Origin: Nitrospirota bacterium
GTDB taxonomy: Bacteria > Nitrospirota > Nitrospiria > Nitrospirales > Nitrospiraceae
NCBI GenBank assembly: GCA_016235225.1
Contig: JACRLS010000279.1
Location: forward strand, 1-5,348
DNA: 5,348 bases
Direction of reading: 5' to 3'
Numbering within the stretch: position 1 is the stretch's first letter; the number at the start of each line of letters is the position of its first letter. Under the pieces are notes generated by a model that worked only from the letters and a program-made list of their open reading frames with translations, made no database searches and was not told the origin of the DNA. Positions 1-5,348 of this stretch are shown piece by piece. The position numbers and the translations under genes were made by a program.

Positions 1-65
1 ACGAAGGACAAGAGGCCGGCCATGAAGGCCGCCACCACCGAAATCTGCTGGATCGAATCCGTCAT
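1..65 (-). CDS. ccdA: CcdA-type thiol-disulfide membrane transporter, N-terminal fragment
   Basis: This is the first 21 codons of a minus-strand gene that runs off the left edge; it is too short for an ORF list. The residues read MTDSIQQISVVAAFMAGLLSF, a short polar start followed by a hydrophobic helix ending in GLLSF. This matches the usual opening of CcdA/DsbD-core proteins, where the next residues are normally a (V)SPC motif that would lie outside the window. CcdA passes electrons from cytoplasmic thioredoxin across the membrane to extracytoplasmic thiol proteins. The ATG at 65 is preferred because AGGTGG (71-76) sits five bases upstream. A GTG at 74 in the same frame is the alternative. 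The gene starts 9 bases after the stop of the thioredoxin lipoprotein gene, so the two are probably co-transcribed and translationally coupled. The call rests on 21 residues plus the context of two TlpA-type proteins, ResB and CcsB. Confidence 0.75.
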   Translation of the reverse strand, partial: MTDSIQQISVVAAFMAGLLSF

Positions 66-70
66 CGAAT

Positions 71-76
71 CCACCT
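71..76 (-). promoter_or_regulatory. Ribosome binding site of ccdA
   Basis: AGGTGG on the minus strand overlaps the TAG stop codon (75-77) of the upstream lipoprotein gene and lies five bases before the ATG at 65. It decides the ccdA start and suggests coupled translation of the two genes. Confidence 0.6.
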
Positions 77-638
77 ATCGCTGGTTGAGCAGCGTCTGGA
101 CCAACTTGCGGGCTTCGGGACTGTTCCAGTCCCGTGCGCCGAAGATGCGATGGGTGACAATGCCCTCACGATTCATGAGGAAGGACATGGGCAACGTGCG
201 CGCCCCATAGGTGACGCCGATGCGGAAGTCGGAGTCGTGCAGGATGGGGAATGTGAGACCCAACGATTCTTTGAAGGGCCTGGTGACGGAGACCCCTTGG
301 GCATCCGTGGAGACCGCAAGAATCTCAAAATCCTGCCGCGTGATCCCGCGATAAAGCGCCTCCATCGCCGGCATCTCGACCCGACAGGGCCCACACCAAG
401 TCGCCCAGAAGTTCAGGAGGACCACCTTGCCTCGGTACTTCACCAAGGTGACCGGATTCCCATCCAAATCCCAGAGCTCAAAGTTCGGGGCCAACGAGCC
501 GACGTTCACCACGCCCCGTTCCTGAAGGGGGATCGGCTGCGCTGCTGGCTCGGCCCCCGGCTCGGACTTCCCCTGGTCGCAGGCCACGAGGCCAAGGAGC
601 CCCAGCCCCAGCAGGCTTGGGTATAGACTTCTGTTCAT
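75..638 (-). CDS. TlpA-family thioredoxin-like lipoprotein
   Basis: A 187-residue extracytoplasmic thiol-disulfide oxidoreductase. Residues 1-20 form a lipoprotein signal peptide: hydrophobic LLGLGLLGLVAC, lipobox LVAC, lipidated Cys20. The next residue is Asp21, which in E. coli keeps lipoproteins in the inner membrane; whether that rule holds here is unknown. A low-complexity linker (21-45) precedes a thioredoxin/AhpC-TSA fold. The active site is WCGPC with C82 and C85, the Glu three residues on (E88) matches the catalytic Glu of B. subtilis ResA, and the cis-Pro loop is TLP (P150). Its likely role is to reduce apocytochrome c cysteines or another exported dithiol using electrons from CcdA, which follows 9 bases downstream. 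The start lies 12 bases after the stop of the preceding thioredoxin gene. I see no clear Shine-Dalgarno sequence, so translation may depend on coupling. The family is certain; the exact partner is not. Confidence 0.93.
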   Translation of the reverse strand: MNRSLYPSLLGLGLLGLVACDQGKSEPGAEPAAQPIPLQERGVVNVGSLAPNFELWDLDGNPVTLVKYRGKVVLLNFWATWCGPCRVEMPAMEALYRGITRQDFEILAVSTDAQGVSVTRPFKESLGLTFPILHDSDFRIGVTYGARTLPMSFLMNREGIVTHRIFGARDWNSPEARKLVQTLLNQR

Positions 639-650
639 GGAATCAACTTA

Positions 651-1256
651 TCAGGTAGCGTTGGGAGGAGCAACCGACCCGGTCTTTTTCAGCAGATCCA
701 TCACCACGCGGAGGCTGTCCACCCTGGTCCAGTCTCGTGGTCCGATGACTTTCTCGCGAAGAATTCCATCCTGGTCGATGATATAGGTTTCAGGAACCCC
801 CATCAGTTTGTAGCGCTTATCCGTCTGGCCCCAGGAATCCACGAGCACTGGGAAGGTCAGGTTCATACTCTTAATGAAAGGCGGGATATCTTTCTTGGTC
901 GTCACCCGATCAATACTCACGGCCAGGACGACCAGTCCGTCCTTCTCGAGGGACTTGTGCATGAGTTCCATAGAGGGCATCTCCTCCCGGCAGGGTTTGC
1001 ACCAGGTCGCCCAGAAGTTCAGGAAGATCACCTTGCCCCGATAGTCGGAGAGCTTCACCGTCTTGTCGTCGAGATTCGGCAGCAAGAAATCCGGCGCCGG
1101 CTTGCCGACGGTGAGCGGCTCGTACTTGGAACTCTGCAGCCACACGATCCCAAAGGTGAGCACGAGCACGCCGATCGCAAAAAACGCCACCGGCCACTTG
1201 GGTTTGGAAGCCGCAGGAATGTTCGAACTTCTTTCAGACGCAGACGTTTCGTTCAT
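651..1256 (-). CDS. resA: Membrane-anchored TlpA/ResA-type thiol-disulfide oxidoreductase
   Basis: A 201-residue protein with a polar N-terminus (1-20), one membrane anchor (about 21-40, WPVAFFAIGVLVLTFGIVWL) and an extracytoplasmic thioredoxin fold. The active site is WCKPC with C86 and C89. E92 matches the catalytic Glu of B. subtilis ResA, and GVP (P155) is the cis-Pro loop. ResA keeps the CXXCH cysteines of apocytochrome c reduced for heme attachment, which fits its place after resB and ccsB. The frame stays open upstream to a GTG at 1370, giving 239 codons. I prefer the ATG at 1256 because the membrane anchor then lies near the N-terminus as in ResA, and because the extra 38 codons fall mostly inside a repeat element. 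The purine-rich GCAGAGAG (1259-1266) is a weak ribosome site. It shares a GxRDW motif near the C-terminus with the lipoprotein next door, which suggests an old duplication. The resA symbol is by analogy; TlpA-like is the safe name. Confidence 0.92.
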   Translation of the reverse strand: MNETSASERSSNIPAASKPKWPVAFFAIGVLVLTFGIVWLQSSKYEPLTVGKPAPDFLLPNLDDKTVKLSDYRGKVIFLNFWATWCKPCREEMPSMELMHKSLEKDGLVVLAVSIDRVTTKKDIPPFIKSMNLTFPVLVDSWGQTDKRYKLMGVPETYIIDQDGILREKVIGPRDWTRVDSLRVVMDLLKKTGSVAPPNAT

Positions 1257-1294
1257 GGCTCTCTGCCAGACCAAGTTCAGTGACCACCGCTCTT

Positions 1295-1423
1295 GAGGAT
1301 GTTCAAAACAGCCATCCAACAAGGCCGCAAGGAGCCCGGCGACTGCGGCGTGTACTTTCTGCCGGTTCACCGCAGGGAGCCGGGCGACTGAGAACGAAGT
1401 TGGTGGGCGTTTTCAGCATCCTC
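1295..1423 (-). repeat. Intergenic MITE/REP-like element with terminal inverted repeats
   Basis: A 129-base element fills most of the gap between ccsB and the resA-like gene. Its ends are imperfect 19-base inverted repeats: GAGGATGTTCAAAACAGCC at 1295-1313 against GAGGATGCTGAAAACGCCC on the minus strand at 1423-1405, identical at 15 of 19 positions. With one gap the similarity runs about seven bases further in. The interior holds a 20-base direct repeat. Read on the minus strand, an ATG at 1419 opens a 38-codon frame beginning MLKTPTNFVLS and ending GLVGWLF, with its TGA at 1303-1305 inside the far inverted repeat. The right end touches the ccsB TAG stop with no base between; the left end stops 38 bases before the resA-like ATG. 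I recall intergenic elements whose frame starts MLKT and ends similarly as abundant in Nitrospira genomes, but could not check this. No target duplication is visible. In the mRNA the two ends could pair into a long stem. Confidence 0.65.
1325..1389 (-). repeat. Internal 20-base direct repeat, two copies
   Basis: CCGCAAGGAGCCCGGCGACT (1325-1344) and CCGCAGGGAGCCGGGCGACT (1370-1389) differ at two positions. They are spaced 45 bases start to start, a multiple of three, so in the element's small minus-strand frame both copies encode a similar peptide (SRPAPCG and SRRAPCG). They lie wholly inside the inverted-repeat element. Confidence 0.75.
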
Positions 1424-2335
1424 CTAGGCGTAGGCGTGGAGGCCGGAGAGCAGGAAGTTCACCCCCCAGAAACAGAAGATCACCATGAGAAATCCGAAGA
1501 TCGCATAGATGGCGGCCCGACGGCCTTCCCACCCTCTGGTCATCCTCGCATGGATGTAAGCGCCGTAGATCAGCCACACGATCAACGACCAGGTTTCTTT
1601 CGGATCCCAACTCCAGTACCCTCCCCAAGCGTAGTTGGCCCACATGGCTCCCAGAATGATCCCGAAGGCCAGCAAGGGAAAGCCGACCATGATCGCTTTG
1701 TAGCCCAGCTCATCGATTGTCTCGAGGTCCGGCAGGGCGGCGGCCAGCCCCGACGCAGAACCCCTCCGCTCGGCACGTTCACGAAAGAGATACATCACGC
1801 CGAGGCCGCCTGCCATGGCAAAGGCGGCGTAACTTGTCAGCGTGACGGATACATGGATGTAGATCCAGTAGCTGTTCAGGGCCGGCACCAGCGGTTCTGC
1901 GGTTTGATACCGGTACGGCAGGAGAGACGCAGCGCCCATCGCAATGAACCCGATGCCGACAACGAACGCGCCGATGGTCTTGATGCGATACCGCAGCTCC
2001 AGCAGCACGTAGCCGAGAATAATCGCCCAGGAAACATAGGCCATCGCTTCAAACTGATTCGACCAGGGGGCAAAGGTCCCGGAATTCGCCATCCGTTCCA
2101 TAGCCCTGGCGAAGAGCGCCGCCGTGTTCACCATCCATCCGAAGATCGTGACGATGGTGGCCACTTGCCCGATCTGAGAAGCCCAACCGCCGTCTTCGAA
2201 GGCACCCCCACCCGGATGTCCGGCCGCGACGAGCTGCCACCCCGGCCTCCGAACAAACACATAGGCCACATAGAGGACGAATGCGGCCAGATAGAGCCAG
2301 AACGTCATATCGAACAGAAAGAGTGACTTCATCAT
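1424..2335 (-). CDS. ccsB: System II cytochrome c synthase subunit CcsB/ResC (WWD heme-handling protein)
   Basis: A 303-residue polytopic membrane protein, called CcsB, CcsA or ResC depending on the scheme. It presents heme at the outer face of the membrane and, with ResB, ligates it to apocytochrome c. The tryptophan-rich WWD signature is at residues 232-249 (WANYAWGGYWSWDPKETW). Three histidines, H161, H262 and H300, match in order and spacing the two external (P-His) and one membrane (TM-His2) heme ligands known in fused CcsBA proteins. Roughly eight hydrophobic segments span the chain. H300 is only three residues from the end, so the protein is full length even though a repeat element begins right after its stop codon. 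GGAGG lies 11 bases before the ATG at 2335; a second ATG at 2332 is three bases further away, so the first is preferred. It follows resB after a 103-base gap, probably in the same transcript. Confidence 0.96.
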   Translation of the reverse strand: MMKSLFLFDMTFWLYLAAFVLYVAYVFVRRPGWQLVAAGHPGGGAFEDGGWASQIGQVATIVTIFGWMVNTAALFARAMERMANSGTFAPWSNQFEAMAYVSWAIILGYVLLELRYRIKTIGAFVVGIGFIAMGAASLLPYRYQTAEPLVPALNSYWIYIHVSVTLTSYAAFAMAGGLGVMYLFRERAERRGSASGLAAALPDLETIDELGYKAIMVGFPLLAFGIILGAMWANYAWGGYWSWDPKETWSLIVWLIYGAYIHARMTRGWEGRRAAIYAIFGFLMVIFCFWGVNFLLSGLHAYA

Positions 2336-2346
2336 TGGAATTGGAG

Positions 2347-2351
2347 CCTCC
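2347..2351 (-). promoter_or_regulatory. Ribosome binding site of ccsB
   Basis: GGAGG on the minus strand, 11 bases before the first of two adjacent ATG codons (2335 and 2332). The already long spacing favours the first ATG. Confidence 0.6.
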
Positions 2352-2383
2352 GCCGTCTATCCTCAGGGGCGAGCTGGACGGCG

Positions 2384-2413
2384 ACGGGCCCGCTTAAGGG
2401 CCATTCCGCCCGT
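2384..2413 (-). other. Weak dyad in the resB-ccsB gap
   Basis: In the 103-base spacer, ACGGGC (2384-2389) and GCCCGT (2408-2413) are perfect 6-base arms around an 18-base loop. A competing GGCCC/GGGCC pair (2387-2391 and 2398-2402) overlaps the outer arm. No T-run follows on either strand, so it does not look like an intrinsic terminator. It could be an mRNA processing or stability structure, or chance in GC-rich DNA. Confidence 0.2.
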
Positions 2414-2438
2414 GTCCACCTCTCCACCCCTCGTCGTC

Positions 2439-3875
2439 TCATGACTTGAAAGTCCGGATGCGACCCTGCAGTTTCGTGAACTCCTTTTTAAAGTCGAGCT
2501 GACTCTTGTGGGTGGTGCCGCCCACGACGACCGTCACGCCCGACTCCGACGGCAGCACCTTGGCCCAAATACGCCGATGATAGATAAACGACGAGAGGGT
2601 GATCCCAACGACGATAAGCGTCGAGCCGATCCACACGATCGTCACCCCGGGGTCCCTCGTGATCTGCAGACCCGTGAATTTCTTCGGCTGGTAGCCGATC
2701 AATTCGAACCGGTACTTCGAGCCCTGAATATCGAACAAGTCGGGGTAGTGATAGAAAATCCAGGGAGTGGCTTCGAGGCTCTGCCGCTCCAGCACGGTGA
2801 GTTTGATCGCCGGGTTGGCATGTTCCGCCGTTTTCGAAAACACTTTCTTCTCGGTCGAATTGAACCCGAAATCGGCCACAAAATCCGTCATCGTGATCTT
2901 AAGGCCCAACTTGTCCAGGATCGCCTCTTTTTTCCAGGGAAGATCGACGGTCGTCAGCACCTTGTCCGTATCCTTATCCTTGATGTTCAGTCGAGCCATC
3001 TCCACCTGGTCCCACGAATCCCCATAGCTGGATTGATAGAACCAAATGCCCTTATAGACCAGCGGATCGTTGACCGTGATGGTCTTATGCATGGCCTCTT
3101 TGCCGCCGTCAAGAACCGTCAGGGCGCTGTTGTAGGACTTCACCGCGCCGTTCTCATGGTAGTCGATCCAAAACTTGTCGATCCGCAGATCGAAATTGCC
3201 CCTGGGGATGTGATAGGTCTGCCCTTCGAGACAGACCCCGAATTCCTGGAATCCGTAGAGGCTGCCGATCAGTCCTCCCAGCACGATGACCGTGGCACTC
3301 AGGTGCGCGACGTGTGCGCCGACTCGCCCCATGATCCCCTTGGTGGCATAGACCGTAACAGCGCCCGCGTCTTTCTTGGCGAGGACGCGATACCCCTTCT
3401 CAGCCAGCACCTGGACGAGCCCTTCCGCGACGGTCTCTTTGGTGGCCCCGGGTACGGCAATCTCAGCCGATTGTTTCAGCCCCTTGATAAAGGGCAGAGT
3501 GACCGAGACCTTGTCCTGCCGAGTCGACCGCCAGATGGAGGGGAACCGTTGGGAAAAACAGGTGAGCGAATTAATGCAGAGCAGCGCGAGGAGGCTGGTG
3601 AACCACCAGGTGTGATAGACGTCCGTGAAGCCTAGACGGACAAACCACCGGTAGGCCTCCTCCCCATATTCCTTGACATAGACATCCGCCCGTTCCCCCT
3701 GCTGAATGACGGTGCCGATGGTGGCCGTCACCGCCAGCACGAGAAAGAGGAACATGGCGAGCTTGAGCGAGGCGAAAAACTCCACCAGCTCGCCCTTCAC
3801 TTCATTCCAGCCTAACCCGGGCGCCGACTGCTTCGCAGGGGTCTGCTCAAGAGCGGCTTCTTGCTTGCCATTCAT
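2439..3875 (-). CDS. resB: Cytochrome c biogenesis protein ResB (Ccs1)
   Basis: A 478-residue ResB-family protein, the partner of CcsB/ResC in the System II heme-ligation complex. Three N-terminal membrane helices (about 36-56, 89-106 and 187-208) are followed by a large extracytoplasmic domain (about 209-410), a fourth helix (about 411-431, VTIVWIGSTLIVVGITLSSF) and a short basic cytoplasmic tail. This is the standard ResB plan; the length is somewhat below the roughly 540 residues of the B. subtilis protein. H88 in DVYHTWWF, at the start of helix 2, is the candidate for the membrane histidine (TM-His1) that completes the heme ligand set with the three CcsB histidines. H188 and H191 at helix 3 are also present. 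C215 lies in the outer domain just after helix 3. The ATG at 3875 gives MNGKQEAALE with only a weak GGAA ribosome site. It is the first gene of the run and probably starts the operon. Confidence 0.96.
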   Translation of the reverse strand: MNGKQEAALEQTPAKQSAPGLGWNEVKGELVEFFASLKLAMFLFLVLAVTATIGTVIQQGERADVYVKEYGEEAYRWFVRLGFTDVYHTWWFTSLLALLCINSLTCFSQRFPSIWRSTRQDKVSVTLPFIKGLKQSAEIAVPGATKETVAEGLVQVLAEKGYRVLAKKDAGAVTVYATKGIMGRVGAHVAHLSATVIVLGGLIGSLYGFQEFGVCLEGQTYHIPRGNFDLRIDKFWIDYHENGAVKSYNSALTVLDGGKEAMHKTITVNDPLVYKGIWFYQSSYGDSWDQVEMARLNIKDKDTDKVLTTVDLPWKKEAILDKLGLKITMTDFVADFGFNSTEKKVFSKTAEHANPAIKLTVLERQSLEATPWIFYHYPDLFDIQGSKYRFELIGYQPKKFTGLQITRDPGVTIVWIGSTLIVVGITLSSFIYHRRIWAKVLPSESGVTVVVGGTTHKSQLDFKKEFTKLQGRIRTFKS

Positions 3876-4014
3876 ACATGCATTCCGGACGGGGGAAACG
3901 CCTGCGGCGGTGCTGTCTCACACCTATCCCCCCTGACTCCGCTCAAGCGGGCGACATCTCGTACCGAGCATGAAGAGACTGAGAGAGAATGGGTCGGCTT
4001 CGGTATTGCCTCCG

Positions 4015-4037
4015 GACCTACTGGTCTTATGTAGGTC
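4015..4037 (-). promoter_or_regulatory. Hairpin at the 5' end of the resB leader
   Basis: GACCTAC (4015-4021) and GTAGGTC (4031-4037) are perfect 7-base inverted arms around a 9-base loop. With the predicted start near 4041, the hairpin would sit within the first few bases of the resB mRNA. Part of the second-transcribed arm (GGTC) can instead pair with GACC further down the leader (around 3992-3995) around an inner GGC/GCC pair. Two exclusive folds are therefore possible. No T-run follows, so a role in mRNA stability or translation is likelier than classical attenuation. Confidence 0.4.
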
Positions 4038-4043
4038 ACGTGA
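4036..4043. promoter_or_regulatory. 8-base palindrome TCACGTGA at the resB start point
   Basis: A perfect palindrome that overlaps the predicted resB transcription start (about 4041) and the end of the 5' hairpin. It could be an operator half-site core. It does not extend beyond eight bases, so chance is possible. Confidence 0.25.
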
Positions 4044-4047
4044 GGCT

Positions 4048-4077
4048 ATAGTACAAATCAGTTCTCAAGGGTGTCAA
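4048..4077 (-). promoter_or_regulatory. Predicted sigma70-type promoter of the resB-ccsB-resA-ccdA run
   Basis: On the minus strand, TTGACA (4077-4072) matches the -35 consensus exactly and TACTAT (4053-4048) is a 4-of-6 match to the -10 box, with an 18-base spacer. The predicted start is near 4041, giving a leader of about 165 bases. No other comparable promoter is visible before the later genes of the run. Confidence 0.55.
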
Positions 4078-4122
4078 GCACGCAGGGACCCGACCCCAGG
4101 TTGTCGAAAAACGGGAATTAAA

Positions 4123-4152
4123 TTGACAGTTTCAGCAATTCTAAGCTACAAA
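4123..4152 (+). promoter_or_regulatory. Predicted sigma70-type promoter of metK
   Basis: TTGACA (4123-4128) is an exact -35 match and TACAAA (4147-4152) a 4-of-6 -10 match, spaced 18 bases. The predicted start near 4159 gives a metK leader of about 138 bases. AATTG (4121-4125) and CAATT (4136-4140) form a short inverted pair over the -35 region that could be an operator. Confidence 0.45.
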
Positions 4153-4274
4153 GAATCCACTAGGTCTGCGTAGCCACGCTGCCGCCACTTGATCAGCCTG
4201 TCGCTTACCGTACTGCCCAGAGCGACCATGATCGCGGCACAGTCACTCACGGATCGTTCGTTCACGAACCGCAT
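4146..4274 (-). pseudogene. Possible helix-turn-helix transposase remnant (42-codon frame)
   Basis: A short minus-strand frame from ATG 4274 to TAG 4146-4148, antisense to the metK leader. The peptide starts MRFVNERSVSDCAAIMVALG and continues STVSDRLIKWRQRGYADLVD. This resembles the N-terminal helix-turn-helix of IS630-type and related transposases: a helix after SVS, then TVS, a recognition helix, and WR.RG..(D/G)L.D. I judge this by eye from family knowledge, not from a search. Nothing transposase-like follows the stop, and upstream the frame runs into the metK antisense strand, so at best it is a fragment. GTGGGGG before the ATG is a poor ribosome site. It could equally be a small unknown protein or a chance frame in DNA with few stops. 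The putative metK -10 box lies at its 3' end. Confidence 0.3.
4256..4269 (+). other. Small hairpin in the metK leader
   Basis: GTTCG (4256-4260), loop TTCA, CGAAC (4265-4269): a perfect 5-base stem with a tetraloop about 20 bases before the metK ribosome site. It neither covers the ribosome site nor is followed by a T-run, and it matches no riboswitch core I know. Confidence 0.3.
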
Positions 4275-4289
4275 GACCCCCACGTAATG

Positions 4290-4294
4290 AGGAG
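4290..4294 (+). promoter_or_regulatory. Ribosome binding site of metK
   Basis: AGGAG ends three bases before the ATG at 4298. The spacing is short, but this is the only purine-rich site near the start, and the ATG gives the conserved MetK N-terminus. Confidence 0.6.
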
Positions 4295-4297
4295 ACC

Positions 4298-5348
<1,051 letters not shown>

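Larger units (their letters stand above)
3876..4297. other. Divergent intergenic region between resB and metK
   Basis: These 422 bases separate two divergently transcribed genes. From left to right they hold a roughly 165-base resB leader with a 5'-end hairpin, a minus-strand promoter candidate (4048-4077), a GC-rich tract with tandem GACCC (4087-4096), a plus-strand promoter candidate (4123-4152), and a roughly 140-base metK leader that is antisense to a 42-codon frame resembling a helix-turn-helix. The central part (about 4040-4156) is visibly AT-richer than the flanking genes, as expected for promoters. I recognise no tRNA, SAM or SAH riboswitch, or intrinsic terminator. Plus-strand frames here, such as one starting at 3970, look like chance. 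Confidence 0.7.

Noticed and set aside
150..626. 158-codon plus-strand open frame
   Set aside because: Antisense shadow of the TlpA-type lipoprotein gene; low-complexity, no domain.
1280..2326. 348-codon plus-strand open frame
   Set aside because: It lies antisense to ccsB, which has the WWD motif and conserved histidines. The translation is rich in Pro, Arg, Gly and His with no domain, as expected for the shadow of a GC-rich gene.
2508..3635. 375-codon plus-strand open frame
   Set aside because: It is antisense to resB. No recognisable domain, composition typical of a shadow frame, and no ribosome site.
3939..3950. CCGCTCAAGCGG palindrome in the resB leader
   Set aside because: Only a 4-base stem with a tetraloop is physically possible and no T-run follows, so it is neither a terminator nor a convincing operator.
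3924..3971. 15-codon upstream frame in the resB leader (MLGTRCRPLERSQGG)
   Set aside because: Too short, no clear ribosome site and no regulatory codon run; chance is the simplest explanation.
3970..4173. 67-codon plus-strand open frame in the intergenic region
   Set aside because: No ribosome site, no recognisable motif, and it runs through both predicted divergent promoters.

Overview
The window is a piece of a GC-rich bacterial chromosome built around cytochrome c maturation by System II (the Res/Ccs system). The System II gene set, the MetK sequence style, the strong codon bias that leaves long antisense frames open, and a dispersed-looking intergenic element of a kind I recall from Nitrospira genomes together suggest a Nitrospira-like member of the Nitrospirota. 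That assignment is inference; no marker gene here proves it.

Layout. Positions 1-3875 are one minus-strand gene run, read from right to left: resB (2439-3875), ccsB/resC (1424-2335), a membrane-anchored TlpA/ResA-type thioredoxin (651-1256), a TlpA-type lipoprotein thioredoxin (75-638), and the first 21 codons of ccdA (1-65), which leaves the window on the left. Positions 3876-4297 are a 422-base divergent intergenic region. It holds two plausible back-to-back sigma70-type promoters, a 5'-end hairpin in the resB leader, and a small antisense frame that resembles a worn transposase helix-turn-helix. Positions 4298-5348 are plus-strand metK, cut off by the right edge after 350 codons.

How the genes fit together. 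CcdA carries electrons from cytoplasmic thioredoxin across the membrane. The two TlpA-family proteins would take them up outside the membrane and reduce the CXXCH cysteines of apocytochrome c. ResB and CcsB form the heme-export and ligation complex. The catalytic landmarks are present: the WWD motif and three histidines in CcsB, a candidate fourth histidine (H88) in ResB, and CXXC, cis-Pro and the ResA-type Glu in both thioredoxins. MetK makes S-adenosylmethionine and has no evident functional tie to the cytochrome operon beyond the shared divergent promoter region.

The least ordinary part is the 129-base element at 1295-1423 between ccsB and the first thioredoxin gene. It has imperfect 19-base terminal inverted repeats, an internal 20-base direct repeat and a 38-codon frame. 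It fits exactly between the ccsB stop codon and the leader of the next gene. I see no novel defence system, CRISPR array, RNA gene or complete mobile element here.
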